Assembly: GCA_046160725.1 (NCBI GenBank) | Contig: JBJXHB010000164.1 | Coordinates: forward strand, 1-5,577 | Direction: 5' to 3' | Length of the DNA: 5,577 nucleotides | From: JBJXHB01 sp046160725 | Lineage (GTDB): Bacteria; Pseudomonadota; Gammaproteobacteria; Burkholderiales; Burkholderiaceae_C | Shown: piece after piece, positions 1 to 5,577 of the stretch | Layout: each line of letters opens with the position of its first letter | Position numbering within the stretch: the first letter of the stretch is position 1 | Made by a program: the position numbers and the translations under genes | Notes under the pieces: model-generated | What the model saw: the letters and a program-made list of their open reading frames with translations, nothing else | Databases searched by the model: none | What the model was told of the DNA's origin: nothing

Positions 1-753
1 CATCAGCAGCGTCCAGGTGAACTGCAGCGCATGGCCGCCGCCCCACCAGACGATCTCATACCAGGCCTTGGGCGGCAGCTCCCGCGGCACCACCGCCAGC
101 GACCAGCCGAAGGCCAGCAGCGCCACCGCGGCAGCCACCACGCTCGCATGCAGGCCGAAGCGCAGTGCCGCGGCGCCATCTGGCGCCGGCCCCACCGGCC
201 GCGGCCAGGCCAGGCTGGCCAGCACCAGCGCCAGCGCACCGGCACCGAACACCGCCAGCGCGGCGAGGAACAGCGGGCTGTCCAGCACCGGGATGTAGTT
301 GGCCATCACCGGCGTGCCAGGGTCGACGAAGGCCGCGAGCGCCATGCCCACCGCCCCCAGGCTGCACAGGCCCAGCGGCAGCCCTGCCAGCCAGGGCGCC
401 AGCGGCACCGCGCGCGCGCGCTGATGCACGCTCCACAACATGCCGGCCATGGCCGTGAACCACACCAGGACCGACAGGTCCACGTGCACCACCAGCGCCA
501 CGCGGAAGAAGTCGCCCGCCGGCAGCCAGCGGTTGATGCCCGGCGTGCGCGCCAGCACCAGCAGCACCGAGAACAGCCCGGAGCCGACCAGCGCGGCCAG
601 GGCCAGCCACAGCCAGGCCCGCGCGCGCCGGCGCTGGTCGGCGTCCAGCGCGCCCAGCACGTAGGGTCGTGGCGTGGCGGCGGTGAGCGGGACGGCGGCG
701 CCGGGCGATGCACCGCGCGGGGCGGTGGGCGAGGCGGACGGCGCGGTTGTCAT
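1..753 (-). CDS. Divergent heme-copper oxidase subunit I-like (CcoN-like) membrane protein, 3'-truncated by the window edge
   Basis: The frame is open from the ATG at 753 through to base 1 (251 residues, no stop), so the C-terminal part lies off the left edge. After a Pro/Ala-rich cytoplasmic leader of about 45 residues come membrane helices at about 45-68, 82-108, 117-141, 158-181 and 200-221. Two His motifs are suggestive: His90 in LVVHVDLSVLVWF, placed like the low-spin heme ligand of subunit I, and His241 in VWWGGGHALQF, resembling the WWYGHN segment of cbb3 CcoN that carries a CuB ligand. NYIPVLDSP at 152-160 is another likely family signature. This places it in the heme-copper oxidase superfamily, closest in style to proteins annotated as cbb3-type subunit I, but well diverged. 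The remaining ligands would lie in the missing half, so activity cannot be judged. The ATG overlaps the preceding stop (ATGA). An alternative is a non-catalytic heme-binding relative. Confidence 0.8.
   Translation of the reverse strand, partial: MTTAPSASPTAPRGASPGAAVPLTAATPRPYVLGALDADQRRRARAWLWLALAALVGSGLFSVLLVLARTPGINRWLPAGDFFRVALVVHVDLSVLVWFTAMAGMLWSVHQRARAVPLAPWLAGLPLGLCSLGAVGMALAAFVDPGTPVMANYIPVLDSPLFLAALAVFGAGALALVLASLAWPRPVGPAPDGAAALRFGLHASVVAAAVALLAFGWSLAVVPRELPPKAWYEIVWWGGGHALQFTWTLLM
750..753 (-). promoter_or_regulatory. ATGA stop/start overlap between the 178-residue protein gene and the CcoN-like gene
   Basis: Same arrangement as the preceding junction. A GGGCGGGA stretch lies upstream but about 10 bases from the ATG, at the far end of useful spacing, so coupling is the likely mode of initiation. 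Confidence 0.75.
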
Positions 754-1286
754 TGCAGCGTGATCCCGCCCAGCGATGGGTCGAAGTCGATGACCAGCAC
801 CTGCCCGGGCGCGAGCCGCAGCGTGGCCTCGCGCCGGTGGACCGGCGCGCCGGGGCGCTGGTCGTCCGACAGGCGCACCGCGATGCGCCGCTCGCCGGCC
901 GGCACCACCAGGCGTTCGTACAGCGCCGACGCGCCGTCGCGCGACAGCCCAGCCGGTGCAGCGCTGCGGGTCAGCGCGCGCCGACCGTCGATGTCCAGCT
1001 CCACGGTGACGGGCGAGCGCTCGCGCGGGCAGACCTCCGGCGCGCGCATGGTCGGCGGCAGGCGGGCCAGCTCCTCGGCACTGCGCTGTCGGCAGTCGCC
1101 GACCGGCTTGCCCACGCGCACGAAGCTCACCTTGATCAAGGCCTGGCCCTCGGCCAGCGGCCGATAGGGCGGCCACTGCGAGAACACGCCGATGCCCAGC
1201 GCGAACAGGCCGTACAGCAGCAGCTGGCCAGCCCAGGCCATTGGGCCGCGGGCGGCGGTGGGGCGGGCGATGGCCTCGGGGCTCAT
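750..1286 (-). CDS. Uncharacterised single-pass membrane protein with a two-cysteine extracytoplasmic domain
   Basis: I do not recognise a named family with a known function. The 178-residue product has a short N-terminal tail, one hydrophobic helix at about 17-35, and then a soluble domain that most likely faces the periplasm. The domain begins with a QWPPYRPL segment, contains Cys65 (GDCRQ) and Cys86 (EVCPRERSP), and ends with VLVIDFDPSLGGI. Alternating hydrophobic/polar stretches suggest a mostly beta structure. The two cysteines, 21 residues apart, could form a disulfide or bind a metal; this is inference. The start ATG (1284-1286) shares ATGA with the preceding stop, with no Shine-Dalgarno visible, so translation is probably coupled. 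The stop shares ATGA with the next gene. Its size and topology loosely recall oxidase assembly factors such as FixH or CtaG, but I see no motif linking it to either. Similar unannotated proteins near ba3-type oxidases exist as far as I recall, so it is probably an assembly or accessory protein. Confidence 0.85.
   Translation of the reverse strand: MSPEAIARPTAARGPMAWAGQLLLYGLFALGIGVFSQWPPYRPLAEGQALIKVSFVRVGKPVGDCRQRSAEELARLPPTMRAPEVCPRERSPVTVELDIDGRRALTRSAAPAGLSRDGASALYERLVVPAGERRIAVRLSDDQRPGAPVHRREATLRLAPGQVLVIDFDPSLGGITLQ
1283..1286 (-). promoter_or_regulatory. ATGA stop/start overlap between the fusion gene and the 178-residue protein gene
   Basis: The ATG and TGA share two bases. The 13 bases before the ATG are C/A-rich with no purine-rich ribosome site, which points to coupled re-initiation. 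Confidence 0.75.
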
Positions 1287-2857
1287 GGTGGCGGTGATGG
1301 GAAAGGCGCCACGGCGGCGGGCGGGGCCGCGGGCGCGGCGGCGATGGGGTAGTTGTCGGCTGCGTCGTCCAGCGCGTTCAGCCGCTGTCGCAGTTGCCGG
1401 ACGGCCTGCGCCAGCGCAGCCTCGTCGCCGGCACCGGCGCTGGCCATGGCCCAGCGGTCGGCCGGCACACCGTCGCGCAGGTGCGGCTCACGCTGGCCGA
1501 GCAGGCGCTGGGCGGCCCAGCGCTCGCCCTGGCGGAAGGCGCAGCCGCCCTCGCGGCAGGCCGCCACCAGCACGCCAGCGGCGCCGTCACGCAGCGCGTA
1601 CTCGACGAACGACGGCGGCAGCTGGCCGGTGCAGATCAGCCCGATGGTCAGCACGTCCGGCGCCGCCACCGTGGCCAGCCGAGCGCCCTGCCCGCAACCG
1701 AAGACCACGATCGGTGCCGGTGCGGTGCAGGCCGCCAGCGCCGCCCGCAGCTCGGCGCGCAGCACGCTGACCGGCCGCTGCGGCATGTCGATGCCGGTGA
1801 CCAGCTGCGCCGCGCCGCGAAACGGCGTCGACGACGGGCAGGCGCCGGCGCAGATGCCGCAGCCGGCGCACATGGTGCTGTCCACCACCGCCAGGTGGCG
1901 GCCGATGCGCTGGTTGGGATGCGGCACCATGGTCACGGCCGCATACGGGCAGTCGTCCTCGCAGCGGCGGCAGCCGTTGCAGTTGGCGGCATCTACCACC
2001 GCCACCGGCGCCGCCGGCTGCGCCCGCCGCCACAGCGGCAGTCCGAACAGCAGCGCGGCCACGGCGGCCACCAGCACCCACAAGCCCGGCAGCGTCAGGG
2101 CCTCGCCCAGCGGGTGCAGGAACAGCAGGAACCAGTCCAGGCGCAGCTCCGCCGGCACGCGGGCCAACGCCGCCGGGGCATGGCTGCGCACCGGTGCCAG
2201 CACGGCCACCAGCGCCAGCATCGCCAGCAGGGCCAGCACCAGGGCGCGCGTCGGCCACAGCACCGGCCGACCCAGGCGCTGGACATGGAACCACAGGCCG
2301 AAGGCCATCAACAGCGACACGCCGACATGCACGAACAGGAACAGCGAGAACAGCCGGTCCCCGACCGATGCCACGCCGAGAAAGTTGCGCGCCATCGGCG
2401 CACCCAGCAGCGGCAAGGCGTCCAGCCATTCGGCCGTGGCCAACGCCGAATACTGGCCGAGCTGGTCCCAGTTCAGCCAGAAGCCACCGATCCCGGCCGC
2501 GAAGACGAAACCCACCAACGGCACGCCGGTCAGCCAGGCGAAGCGGTGCACGCGGACATAGTGACCGTGCAGCCACTCGCGCAACAGGTGCAGCACCAGT
2601 GCCACCACCAGCAGGTCGGCCGCATGCCGGTGCAGGCCGCGCAGCAGATCGCCCAGGCCCAGCGGCACCACGGCCAGCCGCTCGATCGACGCCCAGGCGC
2701 CGTCGGCCGAGGTGTCCAGCAGCACGTACAGCAGTGCGCCGCTGGCGGCCAGCAGCGCGAAAGCGAAGGCGGCCACCGCCCCCAGCTGGCGCAGCGGGTT
2801 GGCCGCAGGGCCGCACACGCGGTCCAGGCCGCGCTCGGCCGCCAGCCATAGGGTCAA
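1283..2857 (-). CDS. Cytochrome b / 2x[4Fe-4S] ferredoxin / MvhD-like fusion protein
   Basis: Predicted membrane electron-transfer protein of 524 residues in three parts. Residues 1-276 resemble cytochrome b of bc1/b6f complexes. Two His pairs, each 14 apart (76/90 and 177/191), on helices B and D match the ligands of two b hemes. About six membrane helices end in a WRRAQ stretch, which suggests a cytoplasmic exit. Residues 290-344 hold two [4Fe-4S] motifs, CNGCRRCEDDCP (Cys 293, 296, 299, 303) and CAGCGICAGACP (330, 333, 336, 340). Residues about 376-466 resemble the MvhD/hydrogenase iron-sulfur delta-subunit family, with Cys 388, 409, 434 and 439 and the typical GVLVAAC-(x)4-C pattern. A Pro/Ala-rich tail follows. 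I prefer the TTG at 2857, which forms a TTGA overlap with the SCO stop; the ATG at 2929 (548 residues) would overlap SCO by 76 bases, lacks a good Shine-Dalgarno and adds an Ala/Gly/His-rich leader. Quinone/Fe-S oxidoreduction is inferred; the true partner is unknown. Confidence 0.88.
   Translation of the reverse strand: MTLWLAAERGLDRVCGPAANPLRQLGAVAAFAFALLAASGALLYVLLDTSADGAWASIERLAVVPLGLGDLLRGLHRHAADLLVVALVLHLLREWLHGHYVRVHRFAWLTGVPLVGFVFAAGIGGFWLNWDQLGQYSALATAEWLDALPLLGAPMARNFLGVASVGDRLFSLFLFVHVGVSLLMAFGLWFHVQRLGRPVLWPTRALVLALLAMLALVAVLAPVRSHAPAALARVPAELRLDWFLLFLHPLGEALTLPGLWVLVAAVAALLFGLPLWRRAQPAAPVAVVDAANCNGCRRCEDDCPYAAVTMVPHPNQRIGRHLAVVDSTMCAGCGICAGACPSSTPFRGAAQLVTGIDMPQRPVSVLRAELRAALAACTAPAPIVVFGCGQGARLATVAAPDVLTIGLICTGQLPPSFVEYALRDGAAGVLVAACREGGCAFRQGERWAAQRLLGQREPHLRDGVPADRWAMASAGAGDEAALAQAVRQLRQRLNALDDAADNYPIAAAPAAPPAAVAPFPSPPP
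2854..2857 (-). promoter_or_regulatory. TTGA stop/start overlap between the SCO gene and the cytochrome b fusion gene
   Basis: The TGA stop of the SCO gene overlaps an in-frame TTG placed directly before the cytochrome b-like N-terminus (TLWLAAERGLDRV). No strong Shine-Dalgarno precedes it, so translation would depend on coupling. The competing ATG at 2929 is the main alternative. Confidence 0.6.
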
Positions 2858-3783
2858 GCCGCGCTGCCGGAAGCCTGCGCCAGCGGTGTGGGCCGCGTGG
2901 CCCGACGGGCCCTGCGCTGCGATTGCCATTCGAGAACCAGGTAGATGCCGGCAGAGAGGAAGAACAGCAGCCCGCCGATGACCGAGCAGATCAGCTTGTA
3001 GTCATAGCGGTACTCGCCGGTCTCGGGGTCGTAGACGGTGCACAGGATGCGCACCCGCTCGACGAAGGTGGCCAGCGTGGACGTGGCACCGGGCGGCGCA
3101 TCCAGGATCAGCTGGCGCAGCGGCGCGCCGAGCTGGTCGGCGCGCAGACGGTCGCCATAGACCTGGGCATGGATGCGGCCGTTGGCGTCCACCACCGTCA
3201 CGCCCAGCACATGGTCGAAGCCGGCCGGCGTGGCCACATAGCGGAAGCCGAAGGCGTCCGTCAGCGCCGCCACGGTCTCGCGCGCAGGGCTCAGGAACTC
3301 CCAGTTGCGGTGGGCAATGCGGTGCTGCGCCGCAAAGGACCGCATCGCATCCGGCGAGTCGAAGGGCTGGTTGAATCCGATGCTGACGACGTTGAACTGG
3401 TGCTCGCCCAGCAGCCGGTCCAGGCCCTTGACGGCCTCATACAGCATGCGCGTCTGCGCCGGGCAGACCTGGAAGCAGCCGGTGTAGATGAAGCTCACCA
3501 GCAACGGCTTGCCGCGATAGTCCGCCAGCGTCACCGGGCGGCCATGGCGGTCGCGCAGCGGCAAGGCCGACGGCACCACCTGGCCAATCACCGCCTCGCT
3601 GGCGCTCAGCGCCTCACGTTCGTCCAGCTTCGGCAGGGTGCCGGGCTCGCGCACGGCGGCCTCGCCGGCAAAGCCGTCGGCGGCCGCGGCCAGCAGCAGC
3701 ACCGGCAGCAGGGCGGGCAGCAGCAGCCGGCGCAGGCCGCGCCAGAGGCGCTCGCCCGGTCTGGTGTCAGCGCAGCGCGGCAT
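2854..3783 (-). CDS. SCO1/SenC-family copper chaperone with C-terminal membrane helix
   Basis: SCO proteins are periplasm-facing thioredoxin-fold proteins that deliver copper to, or reduce thiols of, cytochrome oxidase copper sites; the position next to an oxidase and ctaB fits this. The protein is 309 residues. It has a basic N-terminus followed by a hydrophobic Leu/Ala stretch at about 18-36 (signal peptide or anchor), then the SCO fold. Copper ligands are visible: Cys103 and Cys107 in YTGCFQVCPAQT and His191 in GFDHVLGV. The Pro usually found after the first Cys is Phe here. Unusually for classical SCO1, a segment with a TVYDPETGEYRYDYK motif (about 249-263) precedes a hydrophobic helix at about 264-285 and a basic tail. 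The ATG at 3783 was chosen because a GGTGGTGG stretch sits just upstream and the signal sequence follows soon after; it overlaps ctaB by 17 bases. Whether this copy serves CuA, CuB or another redox role cannot be told from sequence. Confidence 0.92.
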   Translation of the reverse strand: MPRCADTRPGERLWRGLRRLLLPALLPVLLLAAAADGFAGEAAVREPGTLPKLDEREALSASEAVIGQVVPSALPLRDRHGRPVTLADYRGKPLLVSFIYTGCFQVCPAQTRMLYEAVKGLDRLLGEHQFNVVSIGFNQPFDSPDAMRSFAAQHRIAHRNWEFLSPARETVAALTDAFGFRYVATPAGFDHVLGVTVVDANGRIHAQVYGDRLRADQLGAPLRQLILDAPPGATSTLATFVERVRILCTVYDPETGEYRYDYKLICSVIGGLLFFLSAGIYLVLEWQSQRRARRATRPTPLAQASGSAA

Positions 3784-4684
3784 CGACCACCACCCCGGCC
3801 AGCAGCACACTGAGCTGCACCATGGAGGCGAAGAACGCCGACAACGCCGTGCCGCGCGTGGGCTGGCGCGCCAGGGCATGGGTCTTGCGCAGGAAATGCG
3901 CGCCGCCGGCCAGCGCCGCGAGCGCGTAGACCCAGCCGCAGCCGGAGGCCAGCGGCAGCGCCGTCGCGGCCACCAGCACGATGGCATTGGCATGCACGAT
4001 GCGCGCCGCGCGCGGCGTGCCCACCACCACCGGCAGCATCGGCACACCGGCGGCCTCGTACTCGCGGGCGTTGGCGATGGCCAGCGACCAGAAGTGCGGC
4101 GGCGTCCACAGGAACAGCACCAGCGCCAGTGCCCAGGCCTGCGCGCCGATGTGCGGCTGCACCGCGGCCGCCCCGGCCAGCACGGCAAAGCTGCCGGCCA
4201 GGCCACCGACCACGATGTTCCAGGCCGTGCGACGTTTCAGGCCCAGGGTGTAGACCAGGGCATAGGTCAGCGCGCCGGCCAGCGTGTAGCCCGCGGCCTG
4301 CGGGTTGACGACCAGCGCCGCGACGCCGGTGGCCAGCGCCAGCAGGGCGATGATGGCCGCCAGCCAGGCGCCGTTGCGTGGCAGGGCACCGCTGGCGAAG
4401 GGCCGGTTGCGGGTGCGCGGCATCAGGCGGTCGCTGGCGGCTTCCGCATACTGGTTGAAGGCGCCGGCCGCGGCCGATGCCAGCAGCACCGACAGCGCCA
4501 GCGTCAGCGCCGGCCAGAAGCCGACGCCGGCACCGCCCGGCTCGATGGCCATGCCGGCCAGCGCGGTCACCATGATCAGCACCGCGATGCGCAGCTTGAA
4601 GACGCCCACCACCAGGCGCCAGCGCGCCTGGGGTCGCGCCGCCGCGCCGAGCACGGGGGCGATGGACGCGCCGTCGGGTGTCAC
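3767..4684 (-). CDS. ctaB: Protoheme IX farnesyltransferase (heme O synthase), CtaB/CyoE
   Basis: Integral membrane UbiA-family prenyltransferase that adds a farnesyl group to heme b to make heme O, the cofactor (or heme A precursor) of the oxidase encoded just upstream. From the GTG start the protein is 305 residues, the usual family length. Signatures: prenyl-diphosphate site NQYAEAASDRLMPRTRNRP at residues 77-95; the LKRRTAWN segment near 149-156; WTPPHFW at 193-199; and YEAAGVPMLPVV at 209-220. Hydrophobic helices occupy most of the rest. The start was chosen because GTG (4682-4684) shares GTGA with the oxidase stop, and a GGGG-rich Shine-Dalgarno-like stretch lies about 6 bases upstream. 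The frame stays open further upstream, but that part is an Arg/Gly-rich shadow of the oxidase gene. The acidic motif has Glu81 where many bacterial enzymes have Asp, and Ala instead of a middle Asp; as I recall it, eukaryotic COX10 has a similar Glu form. Identification is confident. Confidence 0.95.
   Translation of the reverse strand: MTPDGASIAPVLGAAARPQARWRLVVGVFKLRIAVLIMVTALAGMAIEPGGAGVGFWPALTLALSVLLASAAAGAFNQYAEAASDRLMPRTRNRPFASGALPRNGAWLAAIIALLALATGVAALVVNPQAAGYTLAGALTYALVYTLGLKRRTAWNIVVGGLAGSFAVLAGAAAVQPHIGAQAWALALVLFLWTPPHFWSLAIANAREYEAAGVPMLPVVVGTPRAARIVHANAIVLVAATALPLASGCGWVYALAALAGGAHFLRKTHALARQPTRGTALSAFFASMVQLSVLLAGVVVDAALR
4681..4684 (-). promoter_or_regulatory. GTGA stop/start overlap between oxidase subunit I and ctaB
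   Basis: The TGA stop of the oxidase gene and the GTG start of ctaB share bases, a typical arrangement for termination-reinitiation. A GGGG run just upstream may serve as a Shine-Dalgarno. This decides the ctaB start. Confidence 0.8.
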
Positions 4685-5577
4685 GACAGGCCCCACAGCG
4701 TCGACAGGTACTTCCAGTTGATGAAGTAGTACAGGACAAAGGCCATCAGGAACACCATGGCCAGTACGAAGGTGCCCGGCGCCGCGAAGCCGGCCGACCC
4801 GGCGGTCTGCGCCACCACCGTCGGTGCCGCGCGCGGCACCGGTGTGAAGGCGGCGCTCTCGACGCCGTTGTCCAGGCGCTTGCCCCACAGCAGCGAGCCG
4901 ACCGTGATGTAGACATAGATCGCACCGGAGACGATGGCCACCATGCCGAACAGGCCGACCATGCCCATCATCAGGTAGGCCGCGCCGGGCCACTCATAGG
5001 CCATCGCGGCCCCCTGGAAGGCCATGTCCCAGTGCCGGCGCGACACGCCCAGCGTGCCGGCACCCATCATCACCAGCGCGAAGGCATACATCGAGAAGCC
5101 GAACAGATAGGGCTGCCACCGCGCCAGGCCCGGGTTGATCATCTCGCGCTTGAACAGCACCGGGATCAGGTAGTAGGTCAGCGCCATGAAGGTCAGCGTG
5201 GTGCCGATCACCACCGTGGCATGGAAGTGCCCGGGCACGTAGATCGTGTTGTGGATGATCATGTTGAGCTGCTCGGTGCCCATCATCACGCCCGAGATGC
5301 CGCCCAGGAAGCCGAAGCCGATCAGCGAGATGAACACGCCGCTGAAGGTCGGGTTGCCCCAGGGCGCCTTGCGCAGCCACTCGTACAGGCCGCGGGTGTA
5401 GCCCTTCTGCCGCTGCGCCACCTCCATCGCGCCGGGGATGGTCAGGCCGTGCAGCATCGACGCCAGCACCGCGAAGTACATGAAGTAGCTGGTGTTGACG
5501 ACCTTCCAGGCCGTGCTCACGCCGGGATCGGCGAGCAGGTGGTGGGCGCTGGCGAGCTGCAGGAACAGGATGTAGAG
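4681..5577 (-). CDS. B-family (ba3-type) cytochrome c oxidase subunit I, 5'-truncated by the window edge
   Basis: Catalytic subunit of a terminal oxidase in the cytoplasmic membrane that reduces O2 to water and pumps protons. The open frame runs without a stop from the right edge, so only the last 298 residues are visible; the GTG at 5520 is internal, not a start. Visible ligands are the adjacent His pair of the CuB site at visible residues 12-13 in HHLLADPG, and VPGHFH at 114-119, whose two His (117, 119) bind the high-spin and low-spin hemes. The HHxxADPG form and the HNTxxVPGHFH context resemble Thermus ba3 (family B) rather than aa3 or cbb3 enzymes. About six to seven hydrophobic segments follow, including a last C-terminal helix after an Ala/Pro/Val-rich linker. 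The stop codon (4681-4683) overlaps the GTG start of ctaB. Subunit II should lie upstream, off the right edge. The family assignment is firm; the electron donor and heme type are inferred. Confidence 0.93.
   Translation of the reverse strand, partial: LYILFLQLASAHHLLADPGVSTAWKVVNTSYFMYFAVLASMLHGLTIPGAMEVAQRQKGYTRGLYEWLRKAPWGNPTFSGVFISLIGFGFLGGISGVMMGTEQLNMIIHNTIYVPGHFHATVVIGTTLTFMALTYYLIPVLFKREMINPGLARWQPYLFGFSMYAFALVMMGAGTLGVSRRHWDMAFQGAAMAYEWPGAAYLMMGMVGLFGMVAIVSGAIYVYITVGSLLWGKRLDNGVESAAFTPVPRAAPTVVAQTAGSAGFAAPGTFVLAMVFLMAFVLYYFINWKYLSTLWGLS

Noticed and set aside
31..1352. Plus-strand open frames of 378 and 214 codons at the left end
   Set aside because: Low-complexity Arg/Gln/His/Gly translations opposite the CcoN-like and 178-residue protein genes, with no domain or motif.
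1284..1360. GC-rich imperfect repeats of GGC/GCG near the end of the fusion gene
   Set aside because: They encode the Ala/Pro-rich tail and look like compositional bias, not a terminator hairpin or a functional repeat.
1394..3813. Long plus-strand open frames (about 485 and 539 codons) antisense to the SCO and cytochrome b fusion genes
   Set aside because: They are rich in Arg, Gln, His, Pro and Ala, show no recognisable motifs and lie opposite clear genes; such antisense frames are expected at this GC content.
3784..4206. Upstream extension of the SCO frame to an ATG at 4206
   Set aside because: The added residues are Trp/Arg/Cys-rich shadow sequence of ctaB; the ATG at 3783 gives a normal signal sequence and length.
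4685..4993. Upstream extension of the ctaB frame to an ATG at 4993
   Set aside because: The added 103 residues are an Arg/Gly-rich out-of-frame reading of the oxidase gene; family length and the GTGA overlap favour the start at 4684.
1..5577. Promoters, rho-independent terminators, RNA genes, CRISPR arrays, insertion sequences
   Set aside because: There is no intergenic space, no T-run after a hairpin, no spaced direct repeats, and no transposase or tRNA-like sequence on either strand.

Overview
The window is a slice of a densely packed respiratory gene cluster transcribed entirely on the minus strand, from the right edge to the left edge. Base composition is very GC-rich with codon use biased to G/C at third positions, and the proteins are rich in Ala, Arg, Gly and Leu. 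Together with the gene families present, this suggests a high-GC proteobacterium, probably from Betaproteobacteria or the Xanthomonadales side of Gammaproteobacteria. The lineage is an inference from style and gene content only. There is no intergenic DNA: every gene overlaps its neighbour, so the window holds no promoter, terminator, RNA gene, repeat array or mobile element that I can see.

Reading in the direction of transcription: (1) 5577-4681, the C-terminal part of a B-family (ba3-type) heme-copper oxidase subunit I, running in from off the right edge; (2) 4684-3767, heme O synthase CtaB; (3) 3783-2854, a SCO1/SenC-type copper chaperone with an extra C-terminal membrane helix; (4) 2857-1283, a fusion of a di-heme cytochrome b core, two [4Fe-4S] ferredoxin motifs and an MvhD-like iron-sulfur domain; (5) 1286-750, an uncharacterised protein with one membrane anchor and two cysteines; (6) 753-1, the N-terminal half of a divergent second heme-copper-oxidase-like membrane protein distantly resembling CcoN, running off the left edge.

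The first three genes make a coherent unit: catalytic subunit, synthesis of its heme O/A-type cofactor, and a thioredoxin-fold protein for copper delivery. The last three are less conventional. The fusion protein looks like a membrane electron carrier linking cytoplasmic Fe-S chemistry with the quinone pool. The second oxidase-like subunit may be an additional catalytic or heme-carrying module. The small protein between them is conserved in style but has no function I can name. Four of the five junctions are 4-base stop/start overlaps (GTGA, TTGA, ATGA, ATGA), which argues that all six genes are one translationally coupled operon. The most interesting content is the cytochrome b/ferredoxin/MvhD fusion and its pairing with two different oxidase-family subunits.
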